Of a stretch of 64,000 nucleotides of DNA, positions 11,897-21,455 are shown one piece after another; position 1 is the first letter of the stretch, and every line of letters begins with the position of its first letter. Location of the stretch: the NCBI GenBank assembly GCA_010909165.1, contig VJWM01000193.1:1-64000 (forward strand), given 5' to 3'. This stretch comes from Anthoceros angustus (Eukaryota; Streptophyta; Anthocerotopsida; Anthocerotales; Anthocerotaceae). The notes beneath the pieces are model-generated. The model was not told the DNA's origin, searched no databases, and worked only from the letters and a program-made list of their open reading frames with translations. The translations under genes were made by a program, and so were the position numbers.

Positions 11897-14878
11897 TCAA
11901 AGGCACTGAACTCGTAAGCTAAGTTCTCTCAGAGTGGATAAAAGCGTAGAATCACGCAGGTGGCTTTGTTGTCCTGCCACAAACATGTGCATCTGTTGCT
12001 GGTGCTCTATACAAGTGTGTGCAGGCCTTTTCCAGGCACCTGCTTTTGCTCTTTGCTCCTCGATCTCGTTTGCTTCCTCCCACATCTGGGCGTACGCATA
12101 AAGACTTGACATGAGCCCGTAGGCTGCGGCCTGCTTCGAGTCCAGATGCACAGCTGCGTCGAAGGCATGTCGTCCTAATCCAACATCCACGTGTTTCCTG
12201 CAGGCAGCTAGGAGAGACAGCCAAGCAGCTGCATCAGGCTGCACTGGCATAGTCAAGAGCAGCTCTTTGGCCTCGCGGAGGAGGCCGGCTCTCCCGAGGA
12301 GATCCACCACACAGACGTAATGCTCCATCGACGGGGCAATCCCATATACTCTCGCCATTGATTTGAAGTACTCCAAGCCCTCGTCCACCATGCCTGTGTG
12401 ACTGCAGGCCAAGAGGAGAGAGACGAACGTGACTCCGTTCGGCTTCGTGCCTGCTTTCATTTCCTGAAAGCACTGCACGGTTGCTGCCCATTGCCCTTCC
12501 CGTGCATATCCAGATATCAATGCATTCCACGCGACCACATCATGTCGTGGAGCAGAGTCGAACACAGCACGAGCATCCAGCATGTCGCCACACTTGCCGT
12601 ACGCGTGGATGAGAGAGTTTTTCACACGGCATGTGAAGTGCAAGCCAGAATTAAGAATGTCGGAGTGGACCTGCCTGCACATGTTCAAGGCTCCGTTGTT
12701 GCAGCAGGCTTGTAAAATGGACAGATATGTTACCTCGTTTGGAGGTACACCATCCTCCTGCATTTGGGTGTATAGTTGCCAAGCCTTGTCACCCTGGTCT
12801 TGCCGAGCATAGCCTGCAATCATCGTTGTCCATGCCACAACATCCCGGTCCAACAGTCTGTCAAACTGCTGCTGTGCATCCGGGATGCTCCCACAACTCA
12901 TGTACATATGCACGAGACTGCTACCGACATAAGCGTTCAGCTCATGTCCCAAATCTAGAACTTGCAAATGAATTTTCCTACCCTGCTGCAGAGAACTAAT
13001 TTTCACCCAGTGTCCGTTCTTCAGAATTGCCGCCTCTGTCTCAGCTAAAGTGGCACATGCTGCAAGCAAGGTGACAAAGGTACGGTCATCTGGGCTCACC
13101 CCATTCTCTAACATTCGGTTGTACAGATTTAGCACCTCTTCAGCATGTCTGGACTGAACATATCCTGCAAGCATCGCATTCCAGACAACCACATCGCGCT
13201 GCACCATGCTGTCAAATACGTCCCATGCATCTCCTATGCTCCCACATGCTGTGTACATGTGGATGAGAGCACTCCCAACAAATACATCGAACTCGAAGCC
13301 TTGCTTCAGAACTTCAACGTGAATGGCCTTTCCCTGCTTCAAAGAAAGTGCTCTTATTGATCCACTGTAAATCTCTGTACCTGCCTCCAGTACAGCCAGG
13401 CTGGCGCATGCATTTAGCACCATGACAAGGGTTCGATCATCTGGACTCACACCTTCCTCCTGCATTTTGGAATAGAATTGCAGCGCCGCTTCAGCCTGTC
13501 CTTGCTGAGCATATCCTGATATCAGTGCAGTCCACGTCACCACATCCGCATGGTAGAGACGGTCAAACACTTGCCTTGCATGCACCATGCTCCCACAGGA
13601 TGAATACATATGGACAAGAGCACTCCCGACAAACCCATTGGACTCAAGGCCAAGAGTAACAGCATCAGCATGAATTTTCTGACCCTGCTGAAGGGAGAAG
13701 ACTTTGACAGATCGTCCACTGATCATTTGCTCTGTGTCCAAAGAGCTAAGACTAGAACAAGCCATGAGTGTGCTGACTATCGTCCTCTCATCTGGCCTGA
13801 CCCCTTCTTCTTGCATCTGAGCATACAGCTGCAAAGCCTGCAGGGGCTGGGCTTCATGGACATAGCCTGAAATTATTGCAGTCCATGACACCACATCATG
13901 CCTGGCCAAGCAGTAAAAAACATGCCGAGCATCCTCCACATGCCTGCACTTAGCGTACAAATCGATTAGTGCATTTTGCACAAATACATCTGAAGCATAG
14001 CCCGTCTGAGTGACCTCAGCATGAATGGTCTTTGCTCTTTGCAGCGAATCAATCTTGATTTGTTGCCCATTTATAGCGGTGACTCGTTCCAAGCCCGCAA
14101 GGTAAGCACAAGCCTTTAACACACTGACATATGTCCTATCATCTGGTCGCAAACCATCCTCTTGCATATTAAAATAAAGCTGCAAAGCAATCACATTCTG
14201 ACCTGCGTGAGAGTACCCTCTGATCATAGCATTCCACGATGCCACATCATGCTCCCCAAATGAGTCAAACACTTGCCTTGCATCCCCCATGCTCCCACAT
14301 CTTGTATACATGTCAAGAACAGCCGTGCAAACAAAAATGTTAGAGTCACACCCACATCTGACAACCTCAGCGTGTATCCGTTTACCCTCTTTCAGGTTTG
14401 CTAACCTACCACATGCTTTGAGGACACTAATAAAGGTGTACTCATTAGCCTGCACACCTTGCTCTTGCATAGCCCAATACAGCCTAAGAGCTTTCTCAGC
14501 CTGCCCACTAATACTGTATCCTGTAATTACTGCTGTCCAGGAACGAGCAGTCCGATGCAACAACTTGCCGAACAACCGGTATGCATCTGAAAGGCTCCCA
14601 GATTTTACAAGTACGTCCACCAACAATTCCCCCAAAACCATGTTAGACTCCAACCCATGTCTGGCGATATGCGAGTGCACTAGCTTGGCCTCTGTCCAAG
14701 CCTCCTTCCTCATGCATGCGTGTAAAAGATTCCGAAAAGCCTTGACTGAAGGCACAATCCCCTGCTGACCGATGAAAACCAGGACATCTAGTGCCTTCTT
14801 TAGCCGTCCTTCCTTACACAACCTTTTGAAATCATGGCTGTTGCCAGAGTCACCATATACCCTGCGGATGTATGCCAT
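11897..14878 (-). CDS. PLS-class pentatricopeptide repeat protein with E/E+ end
   Basis: Single-exon gene of 993 codons from the first in-frame ATG (14878). The frame stays open upstream to 15025 but has no ATG there, so an upstream exon is possible. The protein is almost entirely PPR motifs: repeated 'G..VHA.V...G..SN.FV..ALVDMY..CGS..DA..VFD......V.SW.A.I.GY...G....AL.LY..MQEEGV.PD..T..S.L.AC' blocks, that is alternating P, L and S motifs. It ends with E/E+-type sequence ('WLSLLAACRKHVDVGLGRHAFD', 'KAGAWKRPAHTCIE') and has no DYW deaminase domain. Proteins of this class bind organellar RNA sequence-specifically, usually for C-to-U editing, and recruit a deaminase in trans. The short N-terminus gives no clear targeting signal, so the organelle is unknown. 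It is intact, unlike the PPR relics around it. Confidence 0.9.
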   Translation of the reverse strand: MAYIRRVYGDSGNSHDFKRLCKEGRLKKALDVLVFIGQQGIVPSVKAFRNLLHACMRKEAWTEAKLVHSHIARHGLESNMVLGELLVDVLVKSGSLSDAYRLFGKLLHRTARSWTAVITGYSISGQAEKALRLYWAMQEQGVQANEYTFISVLKACGRLANLKEGKRIHAEVVRCGCDSNIFVCTAVLDMYTRCGSMGDARQVFDSFGEHDVASWNAMIRGYSHAGQNVIALQLYFNMQEDGLRPDDRTYVSVLKACAYLAGLERVTAINGQQIKIDSLQRAKTIHAEVTQTGYASDVFVQNALIDLYAKCRHVEDARHVFYCLARHDVVSWTAIISGYVHEAQPLQALQLYAQMQEEGVRPDERTIVSTLMACSSLSSLDTEQMISGRSVKVFSLQQGQKIHADAVTLGLESNGFVGSALVHMYSSCGSMVHARQVFDRLYHADVVTWTALISGYAQQGQAEAALQFYSKMQEEGVSPDDRTLVMVLNACASLAVLEAGTEIYSGSIRALSLKQGKAIHVEVLKQGFEFDVFVGSALIHMYTACGSIGDAWDVFDSMVQRDVVVWNAMLAGYVQSRHAEEVLNLYNRMLENGVSPDDRTFVTLLAACATLAETEAAILKNGHWVKISSLQQGRKIHLQVLDLGHELNAYVGSSLVHMYMSCGSIPDAQQQFDRLLDRDVVAWTTMIAGYARQDQGDKAWQLYTQMQEDGVPPNEVTYLSILQACCNNGALNMCRQVHSDILNSGLHFTCRVKNSLIHAYGKCGDMLDARAVFDSAPRHDVVAWNALISGYAREGQWAATVQCFQEMKAGTKPNGVTFVSLLLACSHTGMVDEGLEYFKSMARVYGIAPSMEHYVCVVDLLGRAGLLREAKELLLTMPVQPDAAAWLSLLAACRKHVDVGLGRHAFDAAVHLDSKQAAAYGLMSSLYAYAQMWEEANEIEEQRAKAGAWKRPAHTCIEHQQQMHMFVAGQQSHLRDSTLLSTLRELSLRVQCL

Positions 14879-15655
14879 AGAACGAGGACCAAAGCTCTCA
14901 GTTACCCTTAGTCGAATGCTTGCATACCAAAGTCCCAGCAGTGTACAGAGCCCTCCGTTCCCTCTCCAAATGATCAAAGTGGGACAATTACCCAAGAGTC
15001 TCCCGGCTCCAAGCTTCCGTATCAAATCCTTGTGGCTTACTCAGCAGTGGGCACGAGTCTGGCAAAGTGGGCAGTAGTGGTTCCATCCAAGCTGTGCGGC
15101 AGCCATGAGGTACTCTCTTGCGTCTGAAATGAGGATACTGTAAACCCTCCTGCAAAGAAAGCAGCCGATCATATGATGGGTTTCAATCGCAAGGCCTCAT
15201 CTTGACCCTTCCAGCTCGCTCAGAGCTCCTTCTCAGGAGCAAGAAAGGAACGAAAACCTCACCTTGTTCAACCTGATGTCCCGACTTGCTCGATGGGAAC
15301 ACGGCGATTCTTGCCACGGTCCCATCGCCCAGTATTCTGCCGTAAAATTCGAGAGGCAGTAGCTGTCGAGGCCCCAGCACTCAATCATGTCTGTAGAGGT
15401 CTCAGGACACCAGTTTGGTGATCACCGCAACAACTCTGTGGACGCCACCATTTTCCTCATAATTACAGCTCTTCCACGAGTCCAACGAAAACTTGTATGT
15501 TCAAGGCAAGCGAGTCAGAGCTCGGACAGAACTCTCAAACTCGGGCCTATGTCGGAAGTTTCTTTACATGCATGTTACCACTATATGTAGACAACCATCC
15601 GAAAAGACCAACGATTTCAGCGCGTTTCTAAAATTCTTCTCCGAAGGCTGTTGCG
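14879..15655. promoter_or_regulatory. Divergent intergenic region, PPR / RID2
   Basis: About 0.78 kb separates the ATG codons of two head-to-head genes, so both promoters and 5' leaders must lie here. I see no convincing TATA box. The open extension of the PPR frame to 15025 may be leader. No other coding sequence is recognised. Confidence 0.55.
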
Positions 15656-17312
15656 ATGTCGCTCCGGCCGGAGCGTCAGAATCCGCCTGAAGTCTTCTAC
15701 AACGAGACGGAGGCCCGGAAGTACACAACGTCATCTAGGATCATAGAAATTCAGGTATTTGTGCGTGTGTGCCGGGTGCGTGCTTGTTGGACTGTGTCGA
15801 TTTTCGCCGTTGTGGTGATCTTGACTGACATCCCTGTTCTGGAGGGTATTGCAGGCTAAGCTCAGCGAGAGGGCCTTGGAGCTTCTCGCCTTGCCGGATG
15901 ACGGTGTGCCTAGAGTACTTCTGGACATTGGTGAGATTTCAGTGCCTGATTGAGAGTAGGGTTTTGGGTTTTGCCACCTGCCCTTTGTGTAGCTCACGGT
16001 TTTGGTCTGTGTAGGATGTGGGTCAGGTCTCAGTGGAGAAACGTTGACAGAAAATGGGCATCACTGGATTGGACTGGATATCTCCGAAGCCATGCTGGGT
16101 AGGTAGTCGACTGACATCTTCTGGACAAGGTTTATGAAGGGCTGAACGGGTAATAGATTGAATTTTTTCTGTTTGTTTGTTCTGCAGACATTGCGGTGGA
16201 ACGAGAGGCGGGGGGTGATCTTGTTCTCTCCGACATTGGCCAGGTCTGCTTTTTTCTTTTCTTTCTTGGTGTTGAGCATCAAGGGTTAGGGTGCAAGGTC
16301 ATTGAATTGATGTCTGTCATGCTGGACAGGGACTGGGTTTGCGGGACGGCACTATAGATGGTGCCATAAGCATCTCAGCTGTCCAGGTAGCTACCAGTTT
16401 CCCTATACTTTGCAGTAGGGCCTGTTGAATTGCATTTGCTGTGGAGGCGTACAGGTTGGGCTTCCTCTTGGGATGATGTGGAAACCTAAATCCATGTTTG
16501 TGGCTTCATGTCTGGGTGATCAGTGGCTCTGCAATGCTGACAAGTCCTGCAACAATCCTCGGCTTCGACTCAAGTAGCTCCCTCCTTGCATCTCAGCTGG
16601 TTGCTGTCGCGTTGGTTGACACACGTTCATCAGTCCGTAACGCAGTTTGTACTGTATTCCAGGGCCTTCTTCACTTCCCTGTATAGATGCTTGGTCAGGG
16701 GTTCAAGGGCAGTTCTGCAACTCTATCCAGAGAGTCCAGCACAGCTGGAGATGATTACGTCAGCAGCGATGCGAGTAGGCTTTTCCGGCGGTCTCGTCGT
16801 GGATTACCCTCACAGGTGCTGCAGCCTTCCTTCCTACATTACACCCATCAGCAAGAGCATGGCACTGACCAGGTTCACCTGTCCTGACCTAGCCTATTGT
16901 CTCCCAACATTACAGCACTCGCGCAAAGAAGTACTACCTCTGCTTACTCTGTGGCCCACCAAGTATGAGCAGTGTGCCCCCCAAAGCCAAGGGGGAGGAT
17001 GGTGGTAGTGACAGCGATGAAAGTGGCAGTGGCAGTGACAGTGATGAGAACGAAACAGTAAGCAAACAAGCCAGTCCCTGTCACCCTCTGTCGATATGTG
17101 CTGCAACTGCGGTAACACCACACTGTTTTTTGTTTTGATGACAGGTAAGGGTCGCCAAGAGGCAGAGACCAAATAAGCGAGTGAATGCCAAACAAAAAGT
17201 GACAGGCCGCGTTTGGATCCTGAAAAAGAAAGAGCGGAGAAGGAAAAAGGGAGTTGAGAACGTTCCTGTTGACACTAAGTACACAGGGCGGAAGAGAAAG
17301 GCTCGATTCTAA
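15656..17312 (+). CDS. RID2: 18S rRNA (guanine-N7) methyltransferase, BUD23/RID2 family
   Basis: Nine exons join in phase to give 294 residues: 15656-15754, 15855-15930, 16015-16098, 16188-16243, 16330-16386, 16524-16573, 16663-16815, 16916-17057 and 17145-17312. All introns are GT-AG and 84-137 bp. The protein starts [20 protein letters not shown] and has SAM-binding motif I ([13 protein letters not shown]), 'HHWIGLDIS', 'SDIGQGLGL', an 'ISAVQWLCNA' segment and a lysine/arginine-rich C-terminus (KRKARF), as in the family. Length matches the roughly 290-residue plant homologue. BUD23 methylates a guanine of 18S rRNA and acts in small-subunit maturation in the nucleus; in Arabidopsis RID2 is needed for pre-rRNA processing. 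An acidic Ser/Asp/Glu-rich loop precedes the basic tail. All key regions are intact. Confidence 0.95.
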
Positions 17313-17456
17313 GATGGTGTTTGTGTGGCGTTTGCCTTTCACCTTAGTAGAGATGAACTGCTCTCTATACTTCAGCCCCAAAGGACGAAGCCTGTTTTCT
17401 CGGCTTTGGGCTGAACTTCAGCTGTTTAAATATGCATATCTAAATGCAACAAAATA

Positions 17457-18059
17457 GGGTGACAGTAACAAAGCTGGCTTGAGTGCTTTGCAAGAAAGCT
17501 CCATGCAGAGGCATGTTTAGAAGAGCAGCTTACTAAGAGCATGTTAAGCATGCAGCCCTAGGAAGTGTGGTAGTAAATAATAGCTTAAAGCTTAAGTAAG
17601 TAGTTACTAAGATTGTAGCTAGGGCTTGAGTATAAAAGGAGACCTCGCCCTGGGCTAAAGACAGGACAGTTCAGCCTTGAGAGCATTGGATGCTTGGGCT
17701 GTGCCTTGAGAGCACTTGATGCTTGGGCTATGCCTTGAGAGCACTTGTTGCTTGGGCTGTAAGCACGGAAGGGGAGTGCTGTGAAGGAGCTTTGTGGAGG
17801 AGGTCAAGTAAAGAGAGCTAAGCTCCTAGCTTAGGCAAAGATGGGGAGTTCTCTCTAGCCCTCCAGCTCTGTATGTTCTTGTTGACTCGTGATTTAAGAA
17901 TAAAGAGCAGCGGCAAGGGTGCTGGCTGCGAGTCCTCCTAGAAGAGGAGGGCGGGCTACTTGGAGGCCTAGTGCTGTGTCTGGTGTTGATTTATTACTTT
18001 GGTTTTACTTCTAACTGCGTGGTATTCCCCACCCCGTTGAGGGGGTGTTACTGTGACCC
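17457..18059 (+). mobile_element. Probable solo LTR (0.6 kb)
   Basis: The segment is bounded by an imperfect inverted repeat: GGGTGACAGTAAC at the left and GTTACTGTGACCC at the right (12 of 13 match when reversed). Inside, in the order expected for an LTR, are a TATAAAA box (about 17632) and an AATAAA signal (about 17898). A roughly 30 bp unit, 'gccttgagagcactt..tgcttgggct', is repeated three times at 17674-17760. No internal retrotransposon region adjoins it. Target-site duplication is unclear. Confidence 0.5.
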
Positions 18060-18775
18060 TGTTTTCACTCTCACAATTACCATCATCCAGAGTTGCATCT
18101 GCTCATCCGTTTCCAAAAAAGACAGGGTCTTGGACGCCCCTTCCACAAATTTCCAGTCCGCTGTGGTACTCAATGCTCACGGTGAGGACGGGAGACCTTG
18201 GAAGATATTTGTCACGGCAGTTATCTCCGGGAGGCGTCGGTTATCTCCCGGACTCTTTATCAAAATGTGGCATGTATTTGAGGATCACATTGATTGTGGC
18301 TTCGTGGCTGAGGTTATCGCTGGAGCTGCTGAGGTGTTGACAGCACAAGTGCCTTCGTGGAAAAGGCCGCGGATTCCCTCCTCGAATCCCTCTCCATCAG
18401 CCTGTCAGAGAAGCGTTCCTTCTGTCATCCTCTCTCCCATTACATGCGTTGCGCTTTTCCGCGTCTCCAATCGCTCGCGCTCCCGCCGCTCTGCTGGAAG
18501 GCCACATTGAGTGCCGTCTGTTTCCTATTCGACAAGACGCTCTCTCCTCCGGCGACAGCAGTCAGCGGTGCAGTCGGATTTTGCTTCGCACGGCGTGTTG
18601 CTTCTGTCTTGCAAGCGGCCTCGGTACTATGGACAAGGAGCGCCTACCGAGGGAGATGGTTGCTTGATTGCTGCACGTTGAAGATTTGTTGGCGCCTGAG
18701 CCTGGTTATTGCTTGGGAGATCGAAGCGTCGGGGAGGAAGAGGGGAAGGAGGTGCAGGAGGCAGGAGTGTGCCCC

Positions 18776-19126
18776 ATGGACGAGAAATTTAAAGTTCCGG
18801 AGACGTTCCATCGCAGATTCAAAGAGGTTGAGTGCATGCTTGATCACAATAGGCTGCTTATTAGCGAGATCAATCACAACCATGAGACCAGGATACCCGA
18901 GCGGCTCACGCGGAATGTGACGCTGATCAGGGAGCTGAATCAGAACATACTGAAAGTAGTTGGTATGTACTCCGGCCTGTCCGCTGTTTTTGAGAAGTCG
19001 TTCGAAAATGTCGGGGACGGGGCTGCTGAAGAAGACTGGAGATGTAGCGGCAAGGGCTGCGTTCCGCAATTTGATTCCAGGGACAGCTCCGAGTCTGACA
19101 GTGCCAAGCGGCTCCGCATCAACTGA
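18776..19126 (+). CDS. ELF4-like protein (DUF1313)
   Basis: A single-exon frame of 116 residues starts at the first in-frame ATG, 18776. The central part 'FHRRFKEVECMLDHNRLLI', 'INHNHE', 'NVTLIRELNQNILKVVGMYS' is the characteristic helical domain of EARLY FLOWERING 4. The length matches the roughly 110-residue family. In Arabidopsis ELF4 is part of the nuclear evening complex with ELF3 and LUX, which represses target genes at dusk and keeps the circadian clock running. The C-terminal tail is acidic and serine-rich, ends in KRLRIN and is family-variable. The frame is open upstream to 18668 without an ATG, probably leader. Which ELF4/EFL subgroup it belongs to cannot be told from this window. 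Confidence 0.9.
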   Translation: MDEKFKVPETFHRRFKEVECMLDHNRLLISEINHNHETRIPERLTRNVTLIRELNQNILKVVGMYSGLSAVFEKSFENVGDGAAEEDWRCSGKGCVPQFDSRDSSESDSAKRLRIN

Positions 19127-20189
19127 CTCTCTTTTGCCGCCTCTTGTGGCTATAGCAGTGGTGGAAATGTGGGATGGGCCTTCTGGTGGGAATCTCAGCG
19201 GAGGCGCTTTCAATTGCTGCTAACGTTTTTCCTGCTCCCAGCAATGCAGACTGTCTTTCTACAATCTCCATCCTTGGATGATTCTTTTTTGAGATGGCCT
19301 GCATTGAAGCAGTGTTCAGCAACGCAGCCTCGTCCCGCAGGAATGTCTGCAGGGATTGCTCAAGCTTGGAGGCTTGTTTTTCGGTGACTTTTTTGTGCCC
19401 AAGGGAGGATGAAAAGCTTAGATGTGCCGGCAAGGCCAGTGGTTTGTACAAATATATTCACGCCGGCCCTTGTCCTCTTCATTCAACACGATCCAAGATG
19501 CATTTTGTTCTGCCTCTCTCTTTCAACTCACCGACAGTTGTTACGCTTCCCCTGCCGGTGCATTCCATGTGAATGAGCCTGCCCGGGGTTCTCTTGGCAT
19601 AGCACGTTGTGGACATTGTGTAAGTCGGAAATCCTGCGTGTCTTGTTTGGCTTCACATGCGCAGTGTACTTCTCAACTTCCTCTTCTCGCGACCACTATC
19701 TCCCGCTGTCCTTGCTAACTGCAATTGAAAGGATGTGCAGGATTGTCATTGTTTCCTAACCAGCTCAGGACAGCAATCCGTTTCTGCTTCGTCTAACACG
19801 ACTAGACATACGCAGTATGTTCCGACCAATCCTCCCATGGGGCACTCTCCGGAAGTGAAACGTCGGGCAGTCCCATCTTTTAATTTTATTTCAATTCTGG
19901 CATAAGTACTGTGCAGGTCAACTACTTCTCGAATTAAAAGAGTGGATTCGGACTGAAATGGATTTGATCCGATGCATCGAATACGAGGCCCCACCTCACC
20001 GCTTTCTGTCGCGGATCTGGCTGGGCCCAGCTCCTTCTTCGACACCGGTCCTCATCCGATCCCAACTCAACCACCGTCCTGGAGGATGGAGATAATCTTC
20101 TCGTTCCCGGATTGGTCAAAACTGATGTGCTTGTAGCTATTAGCCTGATAAACTTGTAAGCCAAGTTTGGAAGCACGGTTGATGTACAG
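19127..20189. other. Intergenic, no recognised gene
   Basis: This holds the 3' flank of the ELF4-like gene and about 1 kb of sequence without a recognisable protein. Minus-strand frames at 19746-20176 are open but match no family I know and lack convincing context. Confidence 0.5.
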
Positions 20190-20510
20190 CAGGTATTTGA
20201 GGCATTGCATGAATGAGACGTTACTGCCTGGAACGCACTAACTGCAGGCTAAGCCCGTGAGGGAGACAGTGAAGGGGTCTTTCACTTGTTTCACACAATG
20301 GGAGGCACTCTCTGTTGGGTGCTTGTTCAAAGTGGACCAACGTGGATGTTGGACGCCATCCATTTGATGAAGCGAGGAAGCTAGACGGGAAAGATGCCGC
20401 TGCATATGTGCTGCTATCGAACATATACGCAGGTGCCCTGATGTGGGAGCTCGCACGAAAGATGCAGACTATGCAGGGCCCATGGGGGCCGTTTCATGGC
20501 ATGTTGCGTC
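20190..20510 (+). pseudogene. PPR relic (last repeat and E motif)
   Basis: The plus strand reads 'DVTAWNALTAG', a stop, 'AREGDSEGVFHLFHTMGG', then after a frameshift 'GACSKWTNVDVGRHPFDEA' and 'AAAYVLLSNIYAGALMWE'. This is the end of a PPR array joined to the E motif. The piece between, which should carry the long stretch of the last repeats, is missing. It is a dead, deleted paralogue of genes like the one at 11.9-14.9 kb. Confidence 0.75.
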
Positions 20511-20539
20511 GTCAAGGGCTACCTTTGATGATTCAGTAC

Positions 20540-20785
20540 TAGAGCTAGACAGTGAAGAATACGATTGAAGACATCGGCTTCCAAAACCCTATCCCGCTCC
20601 CTAGAGTGAACAGGAAGATCTTGGCGAAGGTCATTGAGTATTGCAAGTATCATGACGAGGCAATGAGGTCGTCTAAGGTCAAGCCGGCGACTGCCGACGA
20701 TGAGACCAAGATCTCGGACCACGACTACTCGTCTGCATCGGCACCAGGGCTCATCAAGGAGCTGTGTCCGCTGATCTTGTTCGCT
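20540..20785 (+). pseudogene. SKP1-like fragment
   Basis: In one frame the sequence reads 'TVKNTIEDIGFQNPIPLPRV' followed by 'ILAKVIEYCKYH', a close match to the N-terminal BTB/POZ-like half of plant SKP1 (ASK) proteins. SKP1 links CUL1 to F-box proteins in SCF ubiquitin ligases. The true N-terminal exon is absent, since in-frame stops lie immediately upstream. The C-terminal F-box-binding helices are missing and the frame runs straight into a minisatellite. It is therefore a truncated pseudogene. Confidence 0.75.
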
Positions 20786-20813
20786 GTGTATGTTTTTCCT
20801 CCACACTTCCTCT

Positions 20814-21190
20814 ACTCTCGAGTCTCCCATGGCAGGGCACAAGCCCCAGGGACTCACTCTCCTCCACTTTCGAGTCTCCCATGGCAGGGCACAAGCCCCA
20901 GGGATTCTCTCTCGCTCCTCCACTCTCGAGTCTCCCATGGCCGGGCACAAGCCCCAGGGACTCACTGTCCTCCACACTTCCTCCACTCTTCCTCCACTAT
21001 CGTGTCTCCCATGGCCGGGCACAAGCCCTAGGGACTCACTGTCCTCCACACTTCCTCCACTATCGAGTCTCCCATGGCCGGGCGCAAGACCCAGGGACTC
21101 ACTGTCCTCCACACTTCCTCCGCTCTCGAGTCTCCCGTGACAGGGCACAAGCCTCAGGGCTTCACTCCCTTCCATTCTTTCTCCACCCTG
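20814..21190. repeat. Minisatellite, about six units of 50-75 bp
   Basis: Units share 'tctcgagtctcccatggc(a/c)gggc' followed by 'acaagccccagggactcact' and a 'ctcctccac' tail. Unit starts are near 20818, 20873, 20928, 21002, 21064 and 21124. Some units carry an extra 'ctccactcttcctccact' segment. Units drift mainly by single substitutions. It directly follows the SKP1 relic. Confidence 0.85.
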
Positions 21191-21335
21191 GCTTTCACTT
21201 ACACGCAACACAAGGCTCTCTATTAGTGATCTCTGACTAAAGATGCTCTAGATGAAAGTGTACTGTAAAGCAGGTAAAACATTCTAGATCTAATCGAGGC
21301 TCCACAAGCTTCTCAAACGGCTGGTTTCAGGTTTG

Positions 21336-21455
21336 CTATCCGCCAGTTTGCTCTTCCTCTACTAGCAGGCTCCAGCTTACTGAGCCAGTATTCCACAGGA
21401 ATGGATGCCAGTGTGCTCTTCCTCTACTAGCAGGCTCCAGCTTACTGCGCCAGTA
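21336..21455. repeat. Short tandem duplication
   Basis: The string 'tgctcttcctctactagcag' with 'gctccagcttactg(a/c)gccag' after it occurs at about 21348 and again at about 21412. It is a two-unit repeat of about 65 bp. Confidence 0.8.

Noticed and set aside
14879-15025. Longer PPR protein starting at 15025
   Set aside because: The frame is open but the first codon there is TTG and no ATG occurs before 14878. An upstream exon cannot be excluded.
18668-18775. N-terminal extension of the ELF4-like protein
   Set aside because: It is open but begins at TTG. The first ATG (18776) gives the usual family length.
20814-21190. Possible CRISPR-like array
   Set aside because: Repeats are contiguous and variable, without unique spacers of fixed length, and the context is a plant nuclear genome. 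It is a minisatellite.
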